Of a stretch of DNA of 64,000 nt, positions 35,038 to 46,438 are shown piece after piece; position 1 is the stretch's first letter, and each line of letters opens with the position of its first letter. The notes beneath the pieces were generated by a model. The model had not been told where the DNA came from and did not search any database. It saw nothing but the letters and a program-made list of their open reading frames with translations. The translations under genes and the position numbers were made by a program. The DNA is from Ditylenchus dipsaci. Its lineage: Eukaryota; Nematoda; Chromadorea; Rhabditida; Anguinidae. The stretch spans positions 744,001-808,000 of the forward strand of contig SADC01001275.1 in assembly GCA_004194705.1 (NCBI GenBank), given 5' to 3'.

Positions 35038-38000
35038 GGTGCGTAGACGTTTAGGGGATTTTGTGACAAATGTCACAAAATCCACTAAACGTCTTAACAG
35101 AACGCCAAGTTTGTACACATTCAAATTCATTCTGATTTCTCGCAAAACCGGTTTTCTGTGTTTGCTCTCCTAATTTTTCTCCCGAAGTCTCTTTTTGAGT
35201 CCTTCGATGGACTTTTACCAATTTATGAGGCTTTATGGTAATTTTAGAGAATAATATGAAAAAATGATAACATTCTACTGTTTGTTCCTTTACATTGCTT
35301 TGTTAAGATGAAGGACTTCAAGTGGACTAACACCGACGTGATTGAAAACCTACAGCGACTCAAGAGTGAGAAGGTTACCGTGGAGATGTCGTCGAATTCC
35401 TAAAGCAGCAATACAACAAAACGTGTGCGCTGAGGACGATCTATCGTCACATGCCAAGAGAAAGAACCGCTGATACATACCTCAATGATGAAATTATTGT
35501 GTAAGATTTTACTTTTTCCATAACCTGTCCTTTCTTACCTCTGCTTTAGGACTCTGCAAACTAAATTCTCGAATGAAATGCTGGCTGTTAAGGAAGGTTC
35601 TGATTATCGAGTGTACAAGAAGCACAAGGATGTCTTCGAATGCATCGATTGCTTAAAGTATTTTTGTCAAATTTTCGGGATAGGTTTCAACGCAATTTTA
35701 TGCAAACTCAGTGCAAAAACTCGTCCGACTCCAGTCCCTACTCTCAAACAGGTTTATGGCCATTACATGCTGAATAAGGGAATGCATGTTAAAGAATGTC
35801 GCCTCCATCCAAAAAACAAGCTTATGGCAAGAGACATCGACCGTGTGGTGCGAGAAGAAGCCGAGAAGAATCCGCTCATGAGGCCTCAGGAAGCTTATGA
35901 AAAGGGCAGCAGCATGCTCTAAAGATGGCTAAGAATTCTGGGCAAACGGGAAAGGAGCCAGATTCCATTGCAGTTCTCTTTCCATCGTGGCACAGCGTCC
36001 GCAATCAGTATTATCGCCGAAGAAAGATGGCCGCATCTAATGTGAGAAATCCTTTCATACCACCAAAGATGTATGACGACACTTACCGTGCTTTTGTGAT
36101 GGAAAATAAGGAACGGTTTGTAATTTTTCGAATCACTACCTGTGATTACTGTTTTTTTCTTATAGATGGCTTTCGTTGGCTGATGAGAAAAATGGGATAG
36201 TAATGTTTGCCTCGGATGATGACTACAAGGCAGCTGCGCAGTGCATACTTTTGATGGCAGACGGGACTTTCGATTTTTGTCCGATTGGTTTTGCGCAGAT
36301 TTTCATCATACATGGACTTGTAAGATTTTTCTCCTTTTCAGTTACTAATGTGTGCTAGTTTCTACTCTTAGTTCAAAGGAGAATGGATTGCAGTCATTAC
36401 TTGTCTGATGGAGAATCGTTTGGAAGCTAGCTACAATGTCGTTTTTCAGCACTTGCAAGCGAAATGGGCTCAGCTGAAAATCAAGCCAGTTTTTGAGAAG
36501 TTCCACTGTGACTATGAAAAAGCAGAGATGGGAGCAGCAATAAAGGCATTCGGGCTAGAGGTATTTTTCAAATTTTTTTATAATTCCTCATGTACCATTG
36601 ATGTTTTAGAAAATCAGAGGATGTCTGTTTCACTACTCCAAGGCGGTTCTACGAAATACAAATTCACTCGGCTTCCAGCAGCAATACCAGCAAGATAAAC
36701 ACTTTTACCGGCTTATTAGAATGACGATGGCTCTTCCTCTTCTTCCTAAAGATCAAGCTGCATCATCATGGCGAGAACATCTAAAAGGCGCGCTAGAAAA
36801 GGCTGGTGCATCAACTTTCTGCGACTATTTTGAAGGACAGTGGCTAAAGAAAAAAGCAAATCTGTGGAACTTCTATCGTCTTCGCCATCGAACTACCAAT
36901 GTCTGCGAGTCGTACAACTCTTTCTTGAAGCGGTAGTCTTTGTAATTTTTCCCTTTCCTCGTTACCACTTTTTTCAGGAGAAATGGTGCGTTACGAAGAC
37001 CGGGATGCACTTTGCTCTACCAATTTCTACAAAAGTTACAGTATCAGCAATCGGTGCGAATTATCCAGCTTGAGAATGGGGAAAAGCCGAGGCCACAAAA
37101 CAAGCTTTACGCAGCTATAAATGAGAAACTTGAAGAGCTGTGGGCTGAATTTGAGGTTGGAATTTTATCACCTTTGAGGCCTCTTTTTGAAGACTTGCTT
37201 TAGGAAAGCACTGCTAATGCTATGCACGAAGAAAATATTCTCCCAGACACGCTAAATTTCCTCTCCGCCGCCAGTCATTTGCTCGCCAGAGTTGAGAAAA
37301 AGAGCAGCGTAAAGCAATGAAGAAAAGGGCCAAGAGAATGCTCAAGGTCATGGAGCGATCAATGAAGGAAGCCTCAAGAACAGTGGCATATGATCAAGTT
37401 TCAGCACCTCTATTCAAAGCTTATTTCTTGGAACAAGAAGAACCGACTGAATTCCTTCCAATCAAACCTAATGGTCATTGTTTCTATGGGTTTGACTGAA
37501 ATTTATACTTTTGTTTGTAAACTTTCTAAACTATTTAGTTCTATTGCGCTGATTGTCTATGGCAAGGAGAACGAACAAGCAAAAGTGCGTCGTGAGCTAA
37601 TGGCTTATCTGGATAAAAATCGCACCCAAAAGTGGACGAATTGGATCTGCTCTATTGAGGATGTTGATGATTACATCAGAGATCATGCTACTACGCCGAG
37701 TGAAATCTTTGCCGAGCAGAAGCACTGGGTAGCACGCAGCAATTGATCCTGGCAGCACGCCTCTACAATCGCAATTTTATCGTCTTCCAGCCAGATGAAA
37801 GAATGAGGTTTTTGAAATTCTCTGCTGCTTATGAAAACGCAAGTTTTTCTTTGGTGTGTCTGATGAATGATGGCTATGAATGTTATTTTTCAGTTGAGAA
37901 CTCCTTTGGCACCAGGTCCTACTTCTATCATACGCTATCAACGCAGTCACTTTGATGTTGTGAGCCAAACAAAGAAAAATGAGAGACCAGTACTTTAGAT

Positions 38001-38649
38001 ATATTGTTTGTCTAACCCATTGTTGAGAATTGTTATTTGTTTGAAGTTAAATAAAGTTCAGCGTGAATTTTGCTTTAGAGATTGTACCTTAGAGTGTTAA
38101 GGTTGTACCGTATTAATTATATTTTACGGTCCTTTTTTATAAATGGGCTCCCTCTAATACCGCTTTTTTAAGGACTCAAATTAAAAGATTGGCAACTATT
38201 TTATGATTCTGTGGAGGGTGAAAAGTTCTCAGTCTGGTCCGTTCAACAGAGCTAAAACGGTATTTCGGTGGGCCGCATAGACTTCTAGCACATTTTAATT
38301 ATCGATGTACATCAATCAAAATACAGAAATAATCATTGATTTTTGGCAGAGAATTGACTTTATCAACCGAAACCTAACTAGAGAACCCGATAATGAGTTA
38401 AAATAGATAACAGAATGTCAAATTCTCTTCATATTATTCTCATAAATACCATAAAGCCTCTATAAATTTGTAAAAATTTATCAAAGGACTCAAAAAGAGA
38501 CTTCAGGAGAAAAATTAAGAGACCAAACATAGAAAGCCGGCTGTGAAAAAATAAGAATGAATTTAAACGTGTACAAACTTGGCGTTCTGTTAAGACGTTT
38601 AGGGGATTTTGTGACATTTGTCACAAAATCCCCTAAACGCCTCTATGCC
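35038..38649 (+). mobile_element. Mutator-like element (MULE) with OTU-type protease, full length
   Basis: Terminal inverted repeats of about 220 bp (35038-35262 and 38427-38649) starting GGTGCGTAGACGTTTAGG, and on the other end GGCATAGAGGCGTTTAGG. Each contains a subterminal hairpin (GATTTTGTGACA with TGTCACAAAATC). Exact 9-bp target duplication ATAAAATAT at 35029-35037 and 38650-38658, as expected for Mutator-type transposition. It encodes a single transposase on the plus strand. Confidence 0.9.
35308..37998 (+). CDS. MULE transposase fused to an OTU-like cysteine protease domain (several single-base frameshifts)
   Basis: About 750 residues. Exons: 35308-35500, 35550-35657, 35712-36115, 36166-36319, 36372-36560, 36610-36932, 36978-37155, 37204-37489, 37539-37853 and 37894-37998; introns 40-55 nt. 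In order: a FLYWCH-like zinc-binding region (FECIDCLN, KECRLHP); the RNase-H-like MULE catalytic domain with D in MADGTFDF (36260), D in HCDYEKAEM (36510), the family signature GCLFHYSKAV, and E in VCESYNSFLKR (36907); a basic linker; and an OTU fold with catalytic Cys in NGHCFYGSIA (37479), HWGSTQQLILAAR, and His in SHFDVV (37948). Without the 37854-37893 intron the His exon would be missed. One base appears missing at about 35386, 35904-35906, 37297-37301 and 37737-37739, mostly in runs. AATAAA follows at 38050. The role of the OTU domain in such elements is unknown. Confidence 0.85.
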
Positions 38650-39550
38650 ATAAAATATTTCACCTTACTTTACACCTGGTTTCAGTTTTGACTACACCTT
38701 TCTATAACCTACAGATGGGATCGTTACCGAGGGTGTAGCTCGTAGAGAAGGTTGACTTAGTACTTCGGTTCTAAGAAATATCAGTTTTGGTATAATCATT
38801 GGTATAGTTGTCGGCGAATTTACCTGTCGGCGAATTTGTGTCGGCGAATTTCCTGTCGGCGAATTTACCTAGAACCGCCTTAGCCCGGTTAGCTCTATTC
38901 ACCTTTGGATGAATTCACCTTGGATGAATTCACCTTGGATGAATTCACCTTGGATGAATTCACCGTCGCCCGATCGGATGGAAGAGATAACATCATATTC
39001 GTGTTTCTCGACCCCGATTTCATGAGAAAGCCGGCTGTTTTTTTGATTCTGAGAAAAAAAATTTTTCGAACCACAGGGGGGGGGGGGGTGGTATCATGGT
39101 TTTTTAGTCAAAATTCGAAAAATTCAAATTAGCGTCTTTTGAATTTAAAAGCGATTAAGGGCTGCAATGGGAGGGAAAAGGGAATAAAAGGGGCCACTGA
39201 TCACACAGGGCCCACTAACAAGAAGATGTTGAAATAGTTTTGAATACTGGGGCCTACCGCATAAATAAACTCTGGTATGCATGCTTTTTCATGCATCTTG
39301 AGTCACTTTCGAGTGATTTGTGTCTAAGGTATGTGGGTGTGCGCATCTCTACTCCAAGCCCCTGCGCCACCAAAAAACAGCCGGCTTTCTCATGAAATCG
39401 GGGTCAAGAAACACGAATATGATGTTATATCCTCCACCTGATCAGTCCCCGTGGGGGGGGGAGGATTGTAAACTCAAGCCTTAAAAAGTTGTCAACGAGT
39501 ATTAAGCCGTAAAACTTTGCTGGACAAGTGTTTGTATTCTTCAAAAGATC

Positions 39551-39556
39551 TTTATT
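39551..39556 (-). terminator. Polyadenylation signal of the minus-strand Srt gene
   Basis: AATAAA on the minus strand, 82 nt beyond the TAA at 39638-39640. Confidence 0.5.
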
Positions 39557-39637
39557 TAAGATGTTAATGTATTTAAAATTCATTTTATTGAAAAATTGCG
39601 CTTCCATGTTTTTCTTCAAATTTCTAGTTATAGAGTT

Positions 39638-42600
39638 TTACAAAGCGGGTTCAGAGTTGCTTGGTTTTATAGTAGAACTAGGCACCACGAATTCTTTAGA
39701 AAATATCATTGGTATTTTGTTGTGCAAGAAGGTCATAAGAAGTCTCAAGAAATCATTTCTTATTGTTTGATTCATAGTTAAATAAATAAATGGGGAATGC
39801 CTAAATCAAAATTATTTATTATAATGTTAAAGCAGGACTATAAAATTGTGTTTTGTAAATTATAGCTCTTAATAAAGTTTTTCAGTAAATTGTATATGAA
39901 AAATTAAATTTGTAATTTAGAAAGATTAAAACATTACCGTGAGCAAAAAACCACAAAAATTGAGCAAGATAAATCACACAGCAGCAAAGTTGACGTATGG
40001 AAGACTGGCATACAACAGACAGCCTACTAGATGGATAAAGCCAATAATAAGGATTTGAATAAACAACTAAAAAATTGAATTAAGGATACAAGGTATAAAA
40101 ACATAATATTTAGTTTTTTCTCTAGAAGAAGGCCATTCTAATTTCGGATCCCCGAGAATCGGAAAAATTTCAGCTCTTTCTCGAAATTCTCGGGAGCTTG
40201 ACTGGAATCAAAAAAAGCCGGAATCGGTAGAGCTCGTGGAAATTAAGAAAACGCAAAAAAACCCATTTGCAAAAAATTCACTCTGCCCTGAGATAAAGAC
40301 CATCAAAGTAGAAGTGGCTTATATTAGTGAGGGCTTTATTAGAATAAAAACGGTATTTAATTTTTCAAAGACGATAATCTCAGACCCAAACTTTTTTCTT
40401 GACCAAGCTTGACCAGATTAGTGAATGGTGTTTGAAATTATGGAAAGAATAAGACCTTTTCAAAGCTCAAATTTTTCACAGTCGTATTCTAGGAATGATA
40501 AAACCTGTCATGTAAACAAGTTAGGCAGGAATTAACTAGATGGCATGTTCTCAGCGTATTGTTGACTGTTATTTGTTGAAGTATGTAAACGTGACTTTTA
40601 CAATAAATTACACGCGTGGAATTTTCAGCTAAACACCACTGTTTTTGGCTTTTTTCGGGAAACTAGTGAAAAATAGTAATTACTACCGTATTTTTTCTAA
40701 CATTTATCAAACAGTAAAATGCCGCAGCGTAAAAAAGCCGGTAAAACTGGTGAAATTTATTTTGAAAATGTCGGATAAGTTTAGTTTCTTTGTTTGGTCA
40801 TCCAATGATCTAACTATTGAAGATGGCCGTAAAAAGTGATAAAACTCTTACTTAAAATTTGAATTTCCGCCTTTTCCGAGTTTTCTTTTACTTTGTCGAT
40901 ATTCTTCTTTCGCATTCATTATTGTAGTGCTGATATCGTTTACAGTTGCATAGTTTGTCTTTATAAAACTCATTGCCGAGATATATCTAAAGAGATATAT
41001 CAATCAATAAAATGAAGGCAGTTAAATTGTGGCTTTTGACATTAAAAGAATTCGACCGGTCGGTGGTAAATTAATGAAAAACGATTTTCACCAGTAAGTC
41101 ATACAGCCTTGGTGAAAATTGAAACACTCTTGTTTTAAGCGTAAAATTCTGCAAAAGTACTTTCAAAAATCAGACTTAGAGGCCGAAATGACCGAAAGAC
41201 AATTGAAAGAGAAAATCTTATGGAAATTATTTAATAACTTACCATTCTTTGCTTGCTGGATATAGCTTTGCTGCCACCTCCTGCTTTAGTTTTTATCACG
41301 AACAAAACAAAAAATACGGCATATATACTTGGCAGGATGATTGCGACAGCAGTGTCATGAACTGTGTGCAAATAATTAACATACTAAATAATTTAATATT
41401 GTTTTACTCTTTTTTACGAAGTTCTCCAAATAACTTACGGTAGATTCGGTGTCTACTAGATACCCAACATAAGGGTTGAATGACCAGCTGAAGAAAAGGC
41501 CAGTATAGAGTACTGGTTTTGTGAAAGTCGCAATGTACATGCCATAGATGGTTAATAAGGCCAACCAAAAATAAGTGCGTGAACCTAATGTTTTTGAGAT
41601 TTATTTAAACTCTTAGTTTAAATAAATATTACCTTTGAAAAAAAAATCCTCAGCGTTCGGTGACAGAATAGCCATACAGCGATTTATAGCTAAGAAAATT
41701 TGTGCAGCACTTTCTGTCATCCAAAGACCTTAAAAAATAAGCATTCAAGCCATAAGTCAACATAATTTTGGGGATTTTTTTCATTCTAAAATGCTAGAAG
41801 TTTCTAGAAATATTATTCTAGGAATCTTAATCTATGTGAACTTTTAGATGAGACGGGACGACTTATCTCTATATGTCTGAAATGTTCCTATTAGTACAGA
41901 CAATGATTCAGATAATTGTCCGGCTCTCTAGTTGTCCGGACAAATGCCAACCCTAATTTTGCGTCCCAATGTACGGTAATTTTGCAATTTCGTAATAATG
42001 TCTAGGGTATTTTTTTTATCCACTTTCGAAATATTAAATACCCCTGAAAAACCTCTAAAGGGTCGACAACAATTATTGGAGCTTATGTACCTTTAATAAA
42101 TTTCTAGTCACGCAGATGGCATGCTTATTTGAAAATTTTATGTCTGATCATACAAAACGCCTCGAAATATTTTATTTTTTTATTTCTGATTTTTTGGGGG
42201 AAGGTTCAGCACAATTTTATCACGTTGACTATACTTGATCATTCTGGCTCCAAATGACCACCCACTCCTTCTAAATCAAAATGCAACTAAACAAGATAAC
42301 TGTATGATGTCTTATAATAGACCAGAAATTCTACAGTTATCTCATGAGGTTTTAATTGCGTCAGAATGAAGGGATAGTTATTCGGAGCGAAAATAACTAA
42401 TTATACCTAACCCTATACCTAACCCTCCAAAAATCTATTTGGAGGTGTTTTAGAGTAAAAATAAATTATATAACGACAATTTTTTACTGAAATTTCCTTT
42501 GGCTAAGAACCTACAGGTTACGCTGACTCCAGCTAAATAAATGACGTCAGGATAAGAGCAGTAGACAGCACCTATATTGCTTAACCATCCTTGTAGAAAG

Positions 42601-42899
42601 CCAAGCAACCACAGTGCAGAAAAGTCAATAGCACAAATGTAGAGCATGAGTTTATAGCATGCATTCTCTCTGCGTTTGAAAAGTGAAAAAGAACAAGGAA
42701 TGTAAAGAATCTGAAATTTAATTTAAATTTTTAAATTACTAGTAAAATTAAGACTTACGTAGAAAATAGCACACAGAAAAATGACGATCATGCCTTTGCC
42801 TGGATGAATCCGAGACTGCAGCGGTAAGTCTTCTATATTTATTTTAGAGCAATTGTAAAAGCGATTAAACTCTTCTCGTTGGAACAAGTACAGCTCCAT
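39638..42899 (-). pseudogene. srt: Srt-class serpentine chemoreceptor, copy 1, with premature stop
   Basis: Seven-transmembrane receptor of the nematode Srt class, usually placed in chemosensory neurons. Minus-strand exons: 42899-42759, 42710-42515, 41728-41633, 41584-41439, 41383-41243, 40066-39938 and 39800-39638. Landmarks: MELYLFQREEFNRFYNCS, ILYIPCSFSLF (TM1), NACYKLMLYICAIDFSALWL (TM2), GAVYCSYPDVIYLAGVS, TESAAQIFLAINRCMAIL (TM3), TYFWL and FSWSFNPYVGYLVDT (TM4 and loop), NYLHTVHDTAVAIILPSIYA (TM5), LFIQILIIGFIHLVGCLLY (TM6), YLTMNQTIRNDFLRLL (end of TM7). Codon 31 of exon 6 is TGA (39974-39976) where the paralogue has TCA. The join of the last exon needs a non-obvious donor or a one-base shift. 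Phases of exons 1-6 match copy 2 exactly. Confidence 0.8.
40067..41242. other. Large intron 5 of Srt copy 1
   Basis: 1.2 kb of AT-rich sequence. A small palindrome with TCTCGGGAGC and CCCGAGAATCGG is seen near 40150-40200; otherwise no recognisable element. Confidence 0.5.
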
Positions 42900-44313
42900 C
42901 TTGATCTTCTTTAGACTAGTGGAAATAACAAATAGCTAAAGATTTAACTTATATATACCGTATTTTCTTTAATAGGCAGCCATGCCGGCTTTTTTCACTT
43001 ATCCTCAGAATTAAGAATTATTAGTGGGTGCCAGCTTATATTTTAACCAAACAGCTCGATAAATTTTCAACTAGCCAATACAATCAACCTTTTATAAAAA
43101 TAAATCCTCATGTACCTTTTCCGAGTGGGTATAATATCCCCTTTTCACTGTCAGTCTCCAGCTTTTTTTGTCTTGCAGGAAAATTTCGAAATTGTCATCA
43201 AAATTTTCTGATTTTTTAAAAATAACTAGCCCGGTGAGCAATTAGAATAAATACGGTATTAGTTTTGTGTGTAAGAATTGCTATATTTACTTCTAACAAG
43301 AAGTCCATATTTGAATCTAGATTTGTAAAAACAAACTGTAGACATAAAGTCCGCGGATCTTAGAATCCAACTTTCTGTGCTCGAAAATTTTGAAACAGTT
43401 TTTTTAACACGGGAAGGCCGGAATGTAAAACCAGATAGTTCTGGTGCAGAATTTCATGGAGAATGCAATGTATTTTTTCACTTTGATTTTTAGTCGGAAC
43501 AAGGTGGTCAAAACGCGGTTTTTGAAAATTCTCATTTTTGAATAGTGCTTAGCATTCAAACGGTTATAACTGACACTTTTTATAAACATTGTTTTTTAAC
43601 TTTATAACTATTTCAAAGCCTATTGAGAGGGCTTTCAAACGATATATCACATTACTTTTTATGTTCTGAAATTGACAATACAAAAAATTCCGTTTCTTGA
43701 AAATGGAACTTTTTGAAATTTTCGGCTCGAAAAACTACTTTAGAGGTTATGTCGAAAATTAAAACTTCATACCATGAGAAAGGTTTTGGAAGTGGTCTTG
43801 GTTCTCTTTGCATTTGTAAAATCACCACAAAATGAAAGGGAGCCAATTAAAAAACGCGATATTCTAATGTTAATATTTGAAGGACACCTGGCTTGGCTTA
43901 TTTCTTGTCGATATTACAGAGAAATTTTGGTCTTAACTATACCAAAATGATGAGCAGAAAAAATGCAACAGAACTAGTAGAAGGACTCGCGAGAAATCGA
44001 GTACACGCGGATCTTTTCGGCAAAACTTGTGTCATTCACAAAAACGATTGGCAAAATCACAATCCTTGAGATGTTTGCGACTAGACTGACCAAAGACAAC
44101 TGGCAAAGGGTTTCAAAAATTAGGGAAAAAAGTGTCGGACCCTAGGTGGGAATGAACTTGAGGGGGTGAATTTATATAGAGGGTTGACTGTATCATTAGT
44201 AAAGTAGAGGCGCTCTGCGAAAGTCCGTAGTCAGAGTTTTTGTTGGAAGCATAGTTTTTCCTTGACTTTTACTAAATTGCGTCAAGTTTATTATTATTCA
44301 AATTTTACTGCTA

Positions 44314-44515
44314 CAGTCGACTCTCTCTATAACGACTCTCTTTATAACGACTCTCTCTCTATAACGATCTGAAAAAAAATTTGGTTGGTCACAAAGAAAT
44401 TTAGCCTAAACGACTCTCTTTATAACGACTCTCCCTATAACGACCCTTTCTCTATAACGACCCAACTTGCCCGGTCCCAACTGCTGAAAAACCTCTTTAT
44501 ATAACGACTCTACAG
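44314..44515. repeat. Tigger-type MITE remnant with CTCTATAACGA repeats
   Basis: Starts TACAGTCGACTCTCTCTATA and continues as CTCTTTATAACGACTCTC units; the right terminus is degenerate. Confidence 0.5.
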
Positions 44516-45193
44516 AACTTTTTCATATGAAATTGATATTCGCTCAAGACAGGTCTCTGATTTGAGAACAGTCCTTAATTTCTGTATTTTTCACGAAATT
44601 ATGACAGAAAAATAGCACTGATATAAAGGAAGACGTCATCCAAAAAAAAAGTTGGAGCCTGTGAGTTGTATACTCCCTAGTATGTAATAACTCAAATACT
44701 TTTCATAAAATAAAATAATTCATTCTTTTATATCAAAATTTGTTGAGGAAGTTACAAAAGTTAGTGAAAGCAAATCACGCAACACCTGTGATTGGAATAT
44801 TTTGACATAATTGGTATTGCTTACCAATTTAATGTTACGTTGTGAAAAAATTGTAGTATGCATAGTATGTGGCACGCACATACTGTGTGCCTTCAATTCT
44901 GGGTTTTTTTGCAAAAAGGAACAAAATCACGAAACTAAATGTCAAGTGTGCCAAGTGTTTAATTGTCTTTTTGTAGTAGGTTAGGTTCGGTTATTCGTCG
45001 AAGAAATGCTTATAAAAGATTCTTGATTAATGACTCTCCGCATAACGTACTTATTATTTTCTAAAGTAAATAAGAATTTGAATGAGAAAAATCTATAAAT
45101 AAGATAGAAGAATATTTGAATTATTTTTCTCCTAACCTTTGATCATTTTTGTTTTTCTTGGTTCAACAAAACGATTTTGTTGAAATGATAATA

Positions 45194-45495
45194 CAGTCCA
45201 CTCTCGATATAACACTACCTCATCGACTTGGTTTCCGCCTACGTTCCGACAATTTTTTAACCCAGTTTTCAAAGGTTTTAGGCTCTCAAAGGCTGGTCAC
45301 GAAAATAGTAAGGTTTCTGATTTCGCCGGTCGTCTCTAAAAAAGTTGAAAATTTTGCCAGCAAGACGGTTGGCTCTCGATGTAACACCGAGAATTTTTTA
45401 AAGGTCCGGCCAGACTGACGAATCACATTTGGCAAAATCCTTCGAAAATTGTTCTGAATAATTTTTAGGGGGTGGCGTTATATTGAAAGTGGACT
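45194..45495. mobile_element. Tigger-type MITE, TA-flanked
   Basis: Starts CAGTCCACTCTCGATATAAC and ends GTTATATTGAAAGTGGACT, flanked by TA. Confidence 0.6.
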
Positions 45496-45942
45496 TATTA
45501 TATTTTAGAAGATTATCCTTTTTGTAAATAGAAGTTCATAGACGTCCGGTGAGAAAGCATTAAACAGAATGGCTATCTCAATTATGTCTCCCTCATTAAT
45601 GTTCCTCTCTGAATATCGTCTCTTAACGTCGGTCCCTACAGAGAAGTTAGTAAGGGAGTTCACTGTAATAATAATGCGTATTCTCTCTAATTTTTTGAAC
45701 CCTTCCTCGAGGGGTTCTACAATCACAGAGAGTTCTAGAATAAGAGACATGTCTATAGTTTTTCAACTTTATGCATTCTATGAATTTATATAACATGATT
45801 AAAGTCAAATATTTATTCAATCGAAAAATCGCTTTCATAGCCATTTTCTTAATCGATTTCTTCCAAAAGCAAATTTTCCACATCTTCATGTTCTCAGACT
45901 CATTGCGAAAGGGTTGGTCTGATGGAAGCCGAGCCGTGTTAC

Positions 45943-46438
45943 TTAAAGGACCATAGCCGTCACTGACAACGAGAATTTCAAATGTTCGAATTCGCGTGGG
46001 ATAGTTCTCTTTCGTCTCGCACTGTACTCTTTTGACTTGCTTCGAATGACTCAAAAGAGTACAATGAAAGGGACCTTGTCCACAATGTGCGCCCCAAAAT
46101 TTTAGCTTGGTCCCCCCTGTTGTTTTTCTTTGAAAAATGCCTTGGTCCCCCCTATTGTTTTGAAGGTGATCATAGTTAACCATGATTAAGATGATCATGT
46201 TAAGCATAATCACCATGACCACCATGATCACCTTCAAAACAATAGGGGGACCAAGGCATTTTCAAGGAAAAACAACAGGGGAACCAAGCTAAAATTCTGG
46301 GGCGCACATTGTGAACAAGTTCCCTTTTGACTTGCTTCGAATGACTCAAAAGAGTACAATGAAAGACGAAAGAGAACTGTCCCGCGCGAATTTAAACATT
46401 TGAAATTCTCGTTGTCGGCGACGGCTATGGTCCTTTAA
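45943..46438. mobile_element. Palindromic MITE, family C copy 2, with nested insertion
   Basis: Same TTAAAGGACCATAGCCGTC ends and TTAA borders as 4154-4354. Its centre is interrupted at 46070-46324 by a 255-bp foldback. Confidence 0.75.
46070..46324. mobile_element. Foldback inserted in family C copy 2, flanked by a 40-bp direct repeat
   Basis: Ends GGGACCTTGTCCACAATGTG and CACATTGTGAACAAGTTCCC; the arms include GGGGGACCAAGG-type sequence seen at 21985 too. The 40 bp on its left (46030-46069) are repeated exactly on its right (46325-46364). Confidence 0.7.

Larger units (their letters stand above)
32970..38970. mobile_element. 6-kb composite foldback FB5 (GGCTCTAGG termini, GGTGAATTCATCCAA arms)
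   Basis: Starts GGCTCTAGGTGAATTCATCC, with a tandem of 15-bp units (32978-33050), and ends with the reverse array at 38890-38962 and GTCGCC. Flanking repeats are TGATCGGAT (32961-32969) and CGATCGGAT (38971-38979), 8 of 9 bases equal. Inside is a second nested foldback layer with TAAATTCGCCGACAG units (33485-33560 and 38810-38870), then FB8, a SINE-like palindrome, family B repeats and the MULE. Confidence 0.75.
32938..39475. mobile_element. Family A element A3, split by the insertion of FB5
   Basis: The left end (32938-32969) starts TTTACAATCCCCCTCCCCCA, and continues at 38971 with GGAAGAGATAACATCATATT. The right arm (about 39370-39475) is the uninterrupted reverse complement across exactly this junction. 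The core at about 39150-39360 matches the other family A copies. Confidence 0.7.

Noticed and set aside
37743..37955. Reading the MULE C-terminus straight through to the TGA at 37953-37955
   Set aside because: That reading ends without an OTU histidine; splicing out 37854-37893 restores the SHFDVV motif in frame and a stop at 37996-37998.
45647..46237. A 196-codon minus-strand open frame, the longest in the window
   Set aside because: It runs through the family C MITE and its inserted foldback, with low-complexity Met-Val-Ile runs from the loop; no domain or splice context supports a gene.
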